From the NCBI RefSeq assembly GCF_004745865.1, contig NZ_SRKZ01000001.1, positions 868,001-932,000 on the forward strand: a stretch of DNA of 64,000 nucleotides, read 5' to 3'. This DNA is from Hymenobacter wooponensis (lineage in GTDB: Bacteria > Bacteroidota > Bacteroidia > Cytophagales > Hymenobacteraceae). This document shows positions 1-8,428 of the stretch, piece after piece; the stretch's first letter is position 1, and every line of letters begins with the position of its first letter. The notes under the pieces are model-generated. The model saw only the letters and a program-made list of their open reading frames with translations, made no database searches and was not told where the DNA came from. Both the position numbers and the translations under genes were made by a program.

Positions 1-1095
1 TAGGATTTTGCTTACTACCTCCATCCGGACGCCCGCATTGAGCAGCAGCACGCCGGCGGTCTTCCGCCCAATGTGCGTGGTAAGCCGCTCGACAGATAGT
101 CCGCAGATAGCCGCTACCTCTTTTAAGTGCACATTGTACTTGGCATTGCTGCGCACGGGTAGCTGCTGGTCGCACAAGGTCAGGATGCGTTCGGCCTCGG
201 GCAGCAATGGTACCAAGCACTCATAGGAATCCATCATCGTGGATTTTTGCCGGGTAATGCGCAGCCACCGCCGGCCATCCGTGCCGCGCTCAATATCCCG
301 AGGCAAGCGCAGGTTACATAAGTCAGCGTAGGCCAGGCCAGTCCAGCACTGAAATACGAAGCACCACGCGGCAGAGCGCAGGGCCTGGAGCTGAAATGGG
401 TAATAGCTGATGCGGCCCAGCTCCTCGGTATCGAGAAACACTAGCTCCTTATCCTTGCCCTTCCGGAACTCATAGCCGTTCATCGGGTTGGCCCGCAGAA
501 TTTCCCGACGCACACCCCAGAGCAGTACCTGCTGCACCGCCCCCAGGGACTTCTGCGCGTAGTCGTGGCCATTGTGCTCAGCAACCCGGTGCCAATGCAC
601 GTAGGCATCACAGTAATTCAGCGTAAAGCTCTCGGGCCGCAGCGTCAATTCACCCCGCGCTTTCAGAAACTTCGCTAGGGCCCGGCGCCGGGTGCGGTCA
701 ACGCCCAAGGTAGTGGCTGAAATCTCGGTGCCTACCAGCCCGGTCCGCTCCTCAATGAAGGCATCGAATAATTCCAGCAGGCTGAGCCGGCTGCCCGTTG
801 ATTCCTTATAGCGCTTCACCAGGCCTGCGGCCGTGAAGTTGATCTTGTCACGGTTGTACTCGCTGCGGTAGCCTTCGAAGACGTTGCGAATTCTGGTCAG
901 CTCATTGTTGCCGAGCTGGGCCGACTCGGTGCGACCCTTTAGCACTTGCCCGCCGGGGTTCCAATTCTTTGAGAACACTTTAACGGAGGTGGCGAACGGG
1001 AGAGCTTCTACCTTATCAACAGTCACGCGGCAATAGAGCGTACCCTCCCGGTCGGGGTGGCGCACATTCTTGCGCAGGATGAAACGAACGAACAT
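1..1095 (-). CDS. Tyrosine site-specific recombinase (integrase), 3' end cut off by the window edge
   Basis: The minus strand is open from an ATG at 1095 to the left edge (365 residues). The N-terminus resembles the arm-binding domain of Bacteroidota integrases. A SAM-like core-binding region follows, then the start of the catalytic domain. Visible catalytic features are a TGLAYADLCNL box at about residues 255-265, a beta-strand Lys region (RQKS), and an HIGRK box (His-x-x-Arg) near residue 342. The box that usually carries Arg I (TGLR) has Ala instead; loss of Arg I is known in IntDOT-like Bacteroidota integrases. The Tyr nucleophile lies outside the window. The gene sits next to two tRNA-Ser genes, a classic integration site, so it is probably the integrase of a mobile element extending to the left. 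Family is certain, element type unknown. Confidence 0.9.
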   Translation of the reverse strand, partial: MFVRFILRKNVRHPDREGTLYCRVTVDKVEALPFATSVKVFSKNWNPGGQVLKGRTESAQLGNNELTRIRNVFEGYRSEYNRDKINFTAAGLVKRYKESTGSRLSLLELFDAFIEERTGLVGTEISATTLGVDRTRRRALAKFLKARGELTLRPESFTLNYCDAYVHWHRVAEHNGHDYAQKSLGAVQQVLLWGVRREILRANPMNGYEFRKGKDKELVFLDTEELGRISYYPFQLQALRSAAWCFVFQCWTGLAYADLCNLRLPRDIERGTDGRRWLRITRQKSTMMDSYECLVPLLPEAERILTLCDQQLPVRSNAKYNVHLKEVAAICGLSVERLTTHIGRKTAGVLLLNAGVRMEVVSKIL

Positions 1096-1197
1096 AGTAC
1101 TTGCCATAGCCAATCGTGTTACTAAACTGATTGGCAATTTTACTAAGCTTATTGGAGGAAGGATACACAATTGGAGGCTGTGTAACCGTAAGTTCTG

Positions 1198-1219
1198 CGT
1201 GTACATGAATAGGTACACG
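1198..1219. other. 7-bp inverted repeat with 8-bp spacer upstream of the integrase
   Basis: CGTGTAC and GTACACG flank an 8-bp spacer (1205-1212) about 100 bp upstream of the integrase start. The geometry fits either a repressor operator or a tyrosine-recombinase core site. Function is inferred from position only. Confidence 0.4.
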
Positions 1220-1272
1220 AATTCTACACGCCCCTATTTGTCCAAAAACGCCGTTTCCAGCGCGCTAAGGGC

Positions 1273-1305
1273 AAAAAAGAAGCCCCGACAGTGGCTGTCG
1301 GGGCT
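1273..1305 (-). terminator. Intrinsic terminator of the tRNA-Ser transcript
   Basis: An 11-bp perfect stem (1281-1291 with 1295-1305) has a 3-nt loop. On the minus strand it is followed by a T-rich run (1273-1280). It lies just downstream of the minus-strand tRNA genes and separates them from the integrase. Confidence 0.85.
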
Positions 1306-1322
1306 GCTAAGAAACTAAGATG

Positions 1323-1407
1323 CAGAGGAGGAGGGATTCGAACCCCCGGAAGTTTAACCTTCAACGGTTTTCAAGACCGCCGCAATCGACCACTCTGCCA
1401 CTCCTCT
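1323..1407 (-). tRNA. tRNA-Ser(TGA)
   Basis: Read on the minus strand, the 85-nt sequence folds as a class II tRNA. Acceptor arms are AGAGGAG and CTCCTCT, the discriminator is G, and the T-loop TTCGAAT has a 5-bp stem. There is a long variable arm, and the anticodon TGA sits in a 7-nt loop closed by CGGTC/GACCG-type pairing. CCA is not encoded. Confidence 0.95.
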
Positions 1408-1483
1408 AATAAGATGTTATACCCAATTATACAGTTCACGGTTTGAACTGGCAAGACTTTTCTGGGTAAGAAAAAGTCTTCTG

Positions 1484-1570
1484 CAGAGAGGGGGGGATTC
1501 GAACCCCCGATACCGTTGCCGGTATAACGGATTTCGAATCCGTCGCATTCGACCACTCTGCCACCTCTCT
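1484..1570 (-). tRNA. tRNA-Ser(CGA)
   Basis: Read on the minus strand, this 87-nt class II tRNA has acceptor arms AGAGAGG and CCTCTCT and discriminator G. The anticodon is CGA (loop TTCGAAA, stem CGGAT/ATCCG), the variable arm is long, and the T-stem GGGGG/CCCCC closes TTCGAAT. CCA is not encoded. It is probably co-transcribed with the tRNA-Ser(TGA) 76 bp downstream. Confidence 0.95.
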
Positions 1571-1598
1571 GTGACCCCAAATGAGCGGTTTGGGATGG

Positions 1599-1606
1599 CA
1601 AAAGTA
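1599..1606 (-). promoter_or_regulatory. -7 promoter box of the tRNA-Ser pair
   Basis: The minus strand reads TACTTTTG, a perfect match to the Bacteroidota -7 consensus TAnnTTTG. It lies 29 bp upstream of the 5' end of tRNA-Ser(CGA). No clear -33 box was identified. Confidence 0.65.
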
Positions 1607-1701
1607 GCAGGCGGCTTCGCTTAGTGCAAGCCTCTAGGCCACATTTTTCATAATTTCTGATGCTCAACGCCGCTAAAATTCAGGCACCGGTTCATTGTCA
1701 A

Positions 1702-2646
1702 CTACTTACCTAACTTCAACCTACCGGTCACTGCATCAATGCTTACGTTGATTTCAAACCCGAGAATCAAGGTCATACACACGAAGTCAAGCCAAACCAT
1801 AAAGCCTACCAGCGTGCCGATGGAGCCATAGAAGTGGTTATAGCTGTCGAAGATCTTGACGTAGAGAATAAAGAGAAAGGACACTAAGAAGATCAGCAGA
1901 GTAGCCACCACTGCACCGGTAGAGATAAAGGGCCACTTATCATGAACCGGGGGCACGTAGTAATATACCAAACAGGTAGTGAGCAGGAACAAGCCTACCA
2001 CGGAGCCGTAGCGCAACAGCGCAATGAGTTGGTCGGTCATGGCCTCAGGCACGATTTCATGATACACTAAGGCGTCGATGATATAGGTTCCGAAGAAGAT
2101 GCTGGCTACTGAAAACAGCAGCACCGAGGACAACACAATGGTAAGCAAGGTGGCAATTACTCGTTTGCGAACGTAGGTGCGCTTCTTGAAGGAAGGATAC
2201 TTCTTTTCAAAAGCATCGAGCAATGCCATAATACCATTGGAACTCAGCACCAGTGCCATGGCGAAACCGAAGGAGAGCAACCCTCCGTGCGGAATGTTCA
2301 CGATATCCTCGATTGTACCCGAAACGGCCACGTACATCTCCTGCGGAATTAAATCAGACAGGAACTGGAGGATGTCGAGGTTCAGGTTAGGGATATGGAT
2401 GTAGGGAATGAGCGTGAACAGGAAGATGATGGTGGGGAAAATGGCAATTGTGAAGTTGAATGCCATGTAGCTGGCCCGTTTGGTCAGGCCATCCAGCTTA
2501 ATCTCCTGCAGCATTCTATCTACTACATCATAGACGGAAGCTTTGCCATCGTGAAAGCGGAGCCGCTTCAGAAAAACAATAAACCGGCGGTAGCTACGCC
2601 GGCGGCGCACATCTGGCAGATGGTAACGGCGGACGGGCAGACGCAT
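1702..2646 (-). CDS. YihY/BrkB-family integral membrane protein
   Basis: A 314-residue polytopic membrane protein of the YihY/BrkB family. The family was once linked to ribonuclease BN, but its real function is unknown. After an Arg-rich N-terminus and a DGLTKRASYMAFNF-type opening there are about six hydrophobic helices. The family's conserved stretch around YNHFYGSIGT lies near the last two. A TTG nine bases upstream (2655) is possible, but the ATG at 2646 is preferred. It stands alone downstream of the tRNA genes on the same strand. Confidence 0.88.
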   Translation of the reverse strand: MRLPVRRYHLPDVRRRRSYRRFIVFLKRLRFHDGKASVYDVVDRMLQEIKLDGLTKRASYMAFNFTIAIFPTIIFLFTLIPYIHIPNLNLDILQFLSDLIPQEMYVAVSGTIEDIVNIPHGGLLSFGFAMALVLSSNGIMALLDAFEKKYPSFKKRTYVRKRVIATLLTIVLSSVLLFSVASIFFGTYIIDALVYHEIVPEAMTDQLIALLRYGSVVGLFLLTTCLVYYYVPPVHDKWPFISTGAVVATLLIFLVSFLFILYVKIFDSYNHFYGSIGTLVGFMVWLDFVCMTLILGFEINVSIDAVTGRLKLGK

Positions 2647-2851
2647 GCGATACAATAAGTAAGTGGCCTAGCAGAGGCAGTTTGAGCTAAACAGGGAAGT
2701 ATGAATTACCTGACTTTTCTAGAACACTACCGAAGCCCAGAGAGGTCCCTACTTCATAGTTAGAACAGTTTACTACTGCAGTTCAGCTAATCAGAACTAT
2801 CATCAGACTCACCTAGCCCCTATGCTCCTCTCCCATATTGGCTCCGGTTGC

Positions 2852-3364
2852 TTATGCTCCCTTGGGCTCATTTCCCTTGAGAAAAGCAGCTGGAGCAGGC
2901 GCATTTTCGGGTAATTTCTCCGCCGGCGGTGTAAGAGGGCCTGCGGTTTCATCATCGCTGAAATAGGGGGCTAGCTTCTCTTGAATACTGGCTGGAATGG
3001 GCACAGGCCGGCCAGTGGCCATACTCACAAACACCATCAGTGTGTGGCCTTCCGTGAGTAGCTCCTGAGACTCATTATAGATTTCGTACTCGAAGAGCAC
3101 GCGCGTACCATCGGCAGGCTGCTTTAGCAGTAAGCGTACTGTCAGCAGGTCATCGTAGCGGGCAGGGCGCCGAAAGCGGGTTCTAATCTCGCCCACGGGC
3201 ATCCCTACCCCATCGGCCTCCATATCCTTATACCGGATACCCAACTGACGGAAAGCCTCAGTGCGGGCTACCTCGAAGTACGCGGCATAGTTGCCGTGAT
3301 AGACGTAGCCCATCTGATCAGTTTCGGCGTACCGTACCCGAATTTGCGTGTCTTGTGCGTACAT
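2852..3364 (-). CDS. Acyl-CoA thioesterase, hotdog fold (YbgC/4-hydroxybenzoyl-CoA thioesterase family)
   Basis: A cytosolic thioesterase of 170 residues. The N-terminal YAETDQMGYVYHGNYAAYFE region carries the family's catalytic Asp (AETDQMG) and the conserved HGNY. About 130 residues form the hotdog domain. The C-terminal 35 residues are Pro/Ala-rich and look disordered, longer than in typical family members. The substrate is probably a short- or medium-chain acyl-CoA and cannot be read from the sequence. It lies 88 bp from mltG on the same strand and may be transcribed with it. Confidence 0.88.
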   Translation of the reverse strand: MYAQDTQIRVRYAETDQMGYVYHGNYAAYFEVARTEAFRQLGIRYKDMEADGVGMPVGEIRTRFRRPARYDDLLTVRLLLKQPADGTRVLFEYEIYNESQELLTEGHTLMVFVSMATGRPVPIPASIQEKLAPYFSDDETAGPLTPPAEKLPENAPAPAAFLKGNEPKGA

Positions 3365-3452
3365 AAGTCAGTAAGGAGTTTAGGGTATCAGGGGCAGTTA
3401 CTTGGGGTTGATTACTTTACTGCAACGCCCAATGGGTAACCGACAGCTGAAT

Positions 3453-4526
3453 TTACTTCATGATTCCGGCGCGGCTCAGGGCGGCTTGGTAGCGCCGGGC
3501 ATTCACTAGGTGCTCCTGCTCATTGCGAGCAAAGGCATGATAACCGCTGAAGTCATCCTTGGCGCAGAAATACAGGTAATCGTGGCTTTCCGGGTTCAGC
3601 ACAGCATCAATGCTGGCAATGCTGGGCAAATTGATAGGGCCAGGAGGCAGGCCTGCGTACTTATAGGTATTGTAGGGTGAGTCTTTAGCAAGGTGCACAT
3701 TGAGCACGCGTTTGATGGTGAAGTCGCGGTTAGCGTACACCACGGTGGGGTCGGCTTGCAGCTTCATGCCGCGCTTGAGGCGATTAAGGTAGACGCCTGC
3801 CACGCGGGGGCGCTCATCGGCGTGCTGCTGCTGCTCAGCTTCTACAATGCTGGCCAAGGTGCTCACCTGAGCACGAGTGAGGCCTAGCTTCTCGCGCTTG
3901 GCGTCGCGGGCGGACGTCCAGAACTTCTGGTACTCCTTCTTCATGCGCTGCATGAGGTTGTCGGCGGAAGTATTCCAGTAGAGCTCGTAGGTATTCGGGA
4001 TGAACATCGACAGGATGCTGGTGGTGTCGAAGCCCAAGCTCTTAGTATAGCTAGGGCTGCTCAGCAGCGAGTCGAACTGGTGCGGACGGGCATCGATTGC
4101 AGTGCTCAGCTTGCGAGCCAGATCCTCGCGCAGCCGGATGTTCTGGAACGTAAGCTTCAAGGGCGACTGGCGGCCCGTGCGCAGGTTGTTTATCAACTCG
4201 CGGTTGGTGTAGCCGTCTTTCAGCTCGTAGCGGCCGGGCTTCACTAGCTTCTCGTACTTCATCAGGCGCGCCACAAAGTGCAGAGAAAGCTTATCCACGA
4301 TTACGCCACTGGCGTCAATGGAATCAAGCACTGCTTTGGCCGTCTCGCCTTTCCGCACCAGCACATACGTAGGGCGGCCCTTGGTTTCTACGTTCGGCGT
4401 GAAGAAAACCTGGTAGAAATAATAGGAGAACGTAATGAGAATCAGCCCAAGAATGCCGGTAACGTAGGCAAACCGGTTTCGCCGCCGCGTGGCGTTGGCT
4501 TTATAATCGATGCGGGTTTTGGCCAT
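3453..4526 (-). CDS. mltG: Endolytic murein transglycosylase MltG
   Basis: A membrane-anchored lytic transglycosylase that cuts nascent glycan strands and so sets their length. At 357 residues it matches family size. A basic N-terminus precedes one transmembrane helix at about residues 18-38. A LysM-like region follows (VRKGETAKAVLDSID), then the YceG catalytic domain, with LASIVEAEQQQ holding the catalytic Glu and VAGVYLNRLKRGMKLQADPT as the family signature. The C-terminus carries the conserved YLYFCA and FA-N-EH elements. Confidence 0.95.
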   Translation of the reverse strand: MAKTRIDYKANATRRRNRFAYVTGILGLILITFSYYFYQVFFTPNVETKGRPTYVLVRKGETAKAVLDSIDASGVIVDKLSLHFVARLMKYEKLVKPGRYELKDGYTNRELINNLRTGRQSPLKLTFQNIRLREDLARKLSTAIDARPHQFDSLLSSPSYTKSLGFDTTSILSMFIPNTYELYWNTSADNLMQRMKKEYQKFWTSARDAKREKLGLTRAQVSTLASIVEAEQQQHADERPRVAGVYLNRLKRGMKLQADPTVVYANRDFTIKRVLNVHLAKDSPYNTYKYAGLPPGPINLPSIASIDAVLNPESHDYLYFCAKDDFSGYHAFARNEQEHLVNARRYQAALSRAGIMK

Positions 4527-4609
4527 ATGGCAAGTAAGAATCAGTAAGTACAGGGGGCACTTCCATTTCCGGGTAGGCCACTTGGCACCGTAGAAATGGA
4601 TTTGGCTGC

Positions 4610-4617
4610 CAAAAGTA
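4610..4617 (-). promoter_or_regulatory. -7 promoter box upstream of mltG
   Basis: The minus strand reads TACTTTTG, a full TAnnTTTG match, 84 bp upstream of the mltG ATG. The rest of the 411-bp gap between mltG and the next gene shows no other gene or clear signal. Confidence 0.5.
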
Positions 4618-4937
4618 CGGGTTATCCGTGGCTATGCCGCAGGGTGAGGTTTGCCAATTACCAGTAGGCTTCGCAGCCCACCTACACGCCCCGGAGTTGC
4701 TGTACTCTCATTCTAGGCCTGCTATTTTACTAGCTGCTGGAGGAAATCATTACCTGGTCCCAGAAACTGCTGTTACTCTTCTGTAGGCCAGTTCCCTTGA
4801 TTTCTTGCGTGGCCTAGCGCAACTCAACCTGCATTTTTATCGAAAAGAGTAGCAGGTTACTTTCTCACCTTGTACATTGACCGCCCCCGATGCCCGCCGG
4901 CATTGGGCTTGGTGTTTCCCCAAATCCAGATTCAACC

Positions 4938-5567
4938 ATGGCTGCTACGCTGCTTCGCATTCACCCCGATAACCCGCCTCAAAACCGCCTGCTACAGGCC
5001 GTAGAAGTGCTTCGCAACGGCGGAGTTATCATCTACCCAACCGACACTGTGTATGGCTTGGGCTGTGACATTCACAATGCGAAAGCGGTAGAAAAACTCT
5101 GCCGGATTAAAGGCATCCACCCCGATAAGGCAAATCTGTCGTTTATCTGCGCCGACCTTTCTCACATCAGCGACTACGCGCACGGTATCACTACGCCGGT
5201 CTATAAAGTGCTGAAGAAGGCGTTGCCTGGCCCTTTCACTTTCATCTTTGAGGCTAGCGCCAAGGCCCCTCGGTACGGCGGAGTGAAGCGCAAAACCGTG
5301 GGCATTAGGGTTCCTGACAATCAGATCTGCGTAAGCTTAGTGCGGGAGTTGGGCAACCCTATTGTCAGCACCTCAATTCACGATGATGATACTTTAATTG
5401 AGTACAGCACCGACCCAGACCTCATTTATGAGAAATACCGCTCCCTGGTAGATCTGGTGATTGATGGTGGCTTTGGCAACAACGTGGCTAGCACGGTTGT
5501 CGACTGCACGAATGAGGACTTCGATATCATCCGCCAAGGCGCTGGTGATATCGAGCAGTACCTCTAA
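4938..5567 (+). CDS. YciO/Sua5/YrdC-family protein (threonylcarbamoyl-AMP synthase-like)
   Basis: A 209-residue YrdC-fold protein. The hallmark PTDTVYGLGCD lies near residue 34. The KGIHPDKANLSFIC segment and the STSIHDDD segment replace the KxRPxxxPL and STSANLSG of true TsaC, so it belongs to the YciO-like subgroup. YrdC proteins bind ATP and bicarbonate/threonine for tRNA t6A synthesis; whether YciO-type members do this in vivo is less certain. An in-frame ATG at 4890 exists, but the 16 extra residues lack family similarity, so 4938 is preferred. Confidence 0.88.
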   Translation: MAATLLRIHPDNPPQNRLLQAVEVLRNGGVIIYPTDTVYGLGCDIHNAKAVEKLCRIKGIHPDKANLSFICADLSHISDYAHGITTPVYKVLKKALPGPFTFIFEASAKAPRYGGVKRKTVGIRVPDNQICVSLVRELGNPIVSTSIHDDDTLIEYSTDPDLIYEKYRSLVDLVIDGGFGNNVASTVVDCTNEDFDIIRQGAGDIEQYL

Positions 5568-5590
5568 ACCTACTTCTATGCTAGTCATAG

Positions 5591-5632
5591 AAAACAGAAG
5601 AGGCCTGGCAGTTGCTAGGCCTCTTCTGTTTT
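5591..5632. terminator. Bidirectional terminator between convergent genes
   Basis: A perfect 16-bp stem (5591-5606 with 5617-5632) closes a 10-nt loop, with an A-run on the left and a T-run on the right. It serves the YciO gene from the left and the acyltransferase gene from the right. The stem includes AGGCCT. Confidence 0.9.
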
Positions 5633-5645
5633 AAATCGGGGTTGG

Positions 5646-6578
5646 TCAGTTAGCAATAGGTGCAACGGGGCGTTTGTGTTTCCAGCGCCTGTGAGTCCAG
5701 AGATAAGCAACGGGGTTTTCGCGAATAGTCTGCTCCAGGTGCTGCACAAATGACTCCGTTATGGGGTAACTATCAGGAGGAATTGGCGTGCTCCCGTCGT
5801 AAAGGTCACTTAGCACCACTTCGTAATGCCCGCGCCGCACTCGGTGAATGCTTACGTACACTACAGGGCAGTTAAACCGAGTAGCTAGTCGCTCAGCACT
5901 GGTATAAAACCCCGCCTCCTGATGCATAAAGGTTGTCCAGTACGGCCGATCCTCGGGGCCTGCTGCCTGATCTGACAACAGACTTATCACTCTGGTTTCG
6001 CCTTTCCGCTTTATCATGTCGCGCAGGGTATCGCGCATGGGAATTAGGCCAGCTCCGGTGCGGGTCCGCAGCCGGTACATATAGTTTTCAAAGAAGACGT
6101 TGCTCAGCGGCTTGTATACCCCATCAACGTGGGCCGATAACCATACCGCTCCTGAGGTCAATACCCACTCCCAGTTGCCCGCATGCGACGACAGGCCTAG
6201 CACCGTGCGCCCCTTAGCAAAATGCCGCTCCAGCACTTCCGGGTTTCGAAAAATCACTCGCCGCCTAAGCTCTTCACCAGATAAGGTTGCGAGTTTCAGT
6301 GTTTCCACTATCACTTGAGAAAAGTGCAGGTAGAACTGCTGCGCCAAGCGCGCAATTTCAGTCTCTGATTTTTCAGGAAAAGACTTGCGCAGGTTCTGCA
6401 CTACTACCCGGTGGCGGTAACGCACCACGTAGGCCAGTAGCAGATAAAACCCGTAGGCCACTCCGTATAGTACTGACAAAGGCAAACTAGCAATAGCCAG
6501 CAGCACCCACTCTAGCGGGCGATAGTACCAAGGAAAGGCAGCGCCAGATGGGCGAGCAGAGGAACTAGTAAAATTCAT
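5646..6578 (-). CDS. LpxL/HtrB-family lipid A (lysophospholipid) acyltransferase
   Basis: An inner-membrane acyltransferase, probably adding the late acyl chains to lipid A or acylating a related lipid. It has 310 residues. An N-terminal hydrophobic segment (about residues 25-50) is followed by the catalytic HX4E motif as HAGNWE near residue 132. Downstream are the family's SDQAAGPEDRP and FMHQEAGF segments and the C-terminal YLWTHRRWKHKRP tail. The start overlaps the stop of the upstream gene by one base (TAATG), which implies translational coupling. Confidence 0.92.
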   Translation of the reverse strand: MNFTSSSARPSGAAFPWYYRPLEWVLLAIASLPLSVLYGVAYGFYLLLAYVVRYRHRVVVQNLRKSFPEKSETEIARLAQQFYLHFSQVIVETLKLATLSGEELRRRVIFRNPEVLERHFAKGRTVLGLSSHAGNWEWVLTSGAVWLSAHVDGVYKPLSNVFFENYMYRLRTRTGAGLIPMRDTLRDMIKRKGETRVISLLSDQAAGPEDRPYWTTFMHQEAGFYTSAERLATRFNCPVVYVSIHRVRRGHYEVVLSDLYDGSTPIPPDSYPITESFVQHLEQTIRENPVAYLWTHRRWKHKRPVAPIAN

Positions 6579-7453
6579 TAGGGCATAACGGCCCCGGCCG
6601 GAGCATAATCAGCCGGATTGTAGCGCAGTTTAGCCGTTTGCGAGGAAAGCACCTGGCTTTTGGCATTGCGAAGTTCAACGGTTAGCACATACTCTCCCGC
6701 TGGTAACTTGGTCAGATCTAGCTGGCCTAGCACGGGCGTAGGGCGACCCTCTAGGCCAGTAATTGGGCTAGTTGCTGAGGCAGCATCTTTGGCGCCGCCT
6801 ACAGTGCGCACTCGGTACCGAACGGTAAGCGGCTGCCCAATAGGCGCATTGTACAGCTCGGCGTAGAAATTAAGCTTCTCTGCCCCTCTTGAATAAAAGC
6901 CCCCTGGGGTACGCGTGAGGCTATAGCCGTTCCGAATGAAATTATTGGCTTCTGCTACGGTGCGGCTAGCAGGTTTGGCCAGCATTACCACACTGCTAAG
7001 GGTAGGCTTGGTTGCCGTTGTCTTGACTATAAGCGGCAAATCGGTGATGCTGGCGGTACCAGCCCGGTACTGGTCGCGCACCTGTCCGCGCAACGTGTAA
7101 GTGCCATCTGGCAGCACAATGCGCTTTTGAAAGCTGATCGGGTTCTTAATAGCTGCCGTTGTGTCACGTAGCACTGGCGGCTTCAAAGTCACCGTTTCCT
7201 GATACGCCGCACTGCCATCGGGCCGGATAACTTCTAAGGTTACGGTAGCCGCGGCCTGAAACATCTTGGGTCCCCGGCGCATGTAGGTGAGAGCCTGCCC
7301 CGACACGGTAGCATAAATTTCTACTACTCCGCCTTTTACTACTTGGTCTTCATTACGAAAGCAGGCCACGTCCAGCAAGAGCTGCGGCGGAGCGGCAGCC
7401 TGCGTTAGCAGAGCAGTTAATATCAGGAGAAGAGTAAGAAACGTACGCATCAT
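6578..7453 (-). CDS. Secreted protein of unknown function, coupled to the LpxL-type gene
   Basis: A 291-residue protein with a clear signal peptide (LLLILTALLTQAAA, cleavage near residue 21). The rest is beta-rich, with short repeated strand patterns such as LPDGTYTLRG and LPAGEYVLTVEL that resemble Ig-like or GWxTD-type N-terminal domains. No GWxTD motif is present. It is expected to be periplasmic or surface-exposed. One-base overlap with the downstream acyltransferase suggests a two-gene operon. I do not recognise a specific family. Confidence 0.75.
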   Translation of the reverse strand: MMRTFLTLLLILTALLTQAAAPPQLLLDVACFRNEDQVVKGGVVEIYATVSGQALTYMRRGPKMFQAAATVTLEVIRPDGSAAYQETVTLKPPVLRDTTAAIKNPISFQKRIVLPDGTYTLRGQVRDQYRAGTASITDLPLIVKTTATKPTLSSVVMLAKPASRTVAEANNFIRNGYSLTRTPGGFYSRGAEKLNFYAELYNAPIGQPLTVRYRVRTVGGAKDAASATSPITGLEGRPTPVLGQLDLTKLPAGEYVLTVELRNAKSQVLSSQTAKLRYNPADYAPAGAVMP

Positions 7454-7468
7454 GTCAGCTTGTCGGGG

Positions 7469-7476
7469 TAAAGGTA
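7469..7476 (-). promoter_or_regulatory. -7 promoter box upstream of the secreted protein/LpxL operon
   Basis: The minus strand reads TACCTTTA, one mismatch from TAnnTTTG, 16 bp upstream of the ATG. Its position fits a short 5' leader. Confidence 0.45.
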
Positions 7477-7662
7477 GAGGGTTGGCTGCAAAAGATTACC
7501 GGCAGGATAATGGTTCAGGCATATCTGCGCCTCCTGACTGGCCTAGCACTACCCTAGTTTTAGTGTGCCATGCAGGAACTGAAAGTGCCATACCCGACGC
7601 CACTACAGTTTGAAACGCGGCTCAGTTTCATAGCTTGTAGCCAACACCAAACTTTTTCCAGC

Positions 7663-8307
7663 ATGTTGCTTGTTTCTGAATCACAGTACCACCCTCCCCT
7701 CGCCTTTTTTAGTCAGTTGCTGGGAGCCCAAGAACTGTGGCTGGAAACCCAAGAACATTACCGGAAGCAAACATACCGAAACCGTTGCCTTATTCTCACG
7801 GCGCAGGGTGTAAAGCCCCTTACTGTACCAGTGGTAGATGGCAACCGTAGCGAAAAAGTCCTTACTTCTACCATTGAAATTGATTACCGTCAGAACTGGA
7901 TACATCAGCACTGGCGCACGCTGCAAACCGCTTATGGTGGCACACCGTATTTTGAATATTACGCCGACTATCTGCACGATATTTACGTAGAGAAACCACA
8001 GCTTCTTTTTGAGCTTAATCTGGCTTTCCTGCGCTTTTACCTGCGGTGTCTGCGCTTACCCCTCCCAATCCATCTTACCACCGAATACCTCCCCTCCTAT
8101 TCTGCTGCTCCGCTGCCTACTTCAACAGGTACCGTTTGGCAGGATCGGCGGGATTGGCTGACACCAAAAGCCCGGGAGAATGCCAAACCTGACAGGACGT
8201 CGGTTCGGCCCTACTCTCAGACGTTTGGTAAAGATTTTGTACCGGGACTCAGCATCTTAGACCTGCTCTTTATGCAGGGACCGGCCGCCGGCAGTTTTCT
8301 TGCGTAG
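7663..8307 (+). CDS. WbqC-family protein
   Basis: A 214-residue protein of the WbqC-like family, found in polysaccharide clusters and widely in Bacteroidota; the biochemical role is unsettled. Family signatures are the N-terminal SESQYHPPLAFF, the RKQTYRNRCLIL segment, the central KVLTSTIEIDYRQNWIHQHW, and the C-terminal PYSQTFGKDFVPGLSILDLLF. An upstream in-frame ATG at 7570 would add 31 residues with no family match, so 7663 is preferred. Confidence 0.85.
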   Translation: MLLVSESQYHPPLAFFSQLLGAQELWLETQEHYRKQTYRNRCLILTAQGVKPLTVPVVDGNRSEKVLTSTIEIDYRQNWIHQHWRTLQTAYGGTPYFEYYADYLHDIYVEKPQLLFELNLAFLRFYLRCLRLPLPIHLTTEYLPSYSAAPLPTSTGTVWQDRRDWLTPKARENAKPDRTSVRPYSQTFGKDFVPGLSILDLLFMQGPAAGSFLA

Positions 8308-8428
8308 TGTAACTGTCGCCCCCGAACCTTCGCCCGCTCCCATCTGTTTCAGATACTAGCGGCCCAATCCCCGGAATTCGCGTAAACAGCGCTTGCGGGG
8401 TTCCGTATTTCTTCACTACCTTATCTGC

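Noticed and set aside
1371..1667. Minus-strand open frame of 98 codons
   Set aside because: It overlaps both tRNA-Ser genes on the same strand and has no protein-like features; the tRNAs explain the sequence.
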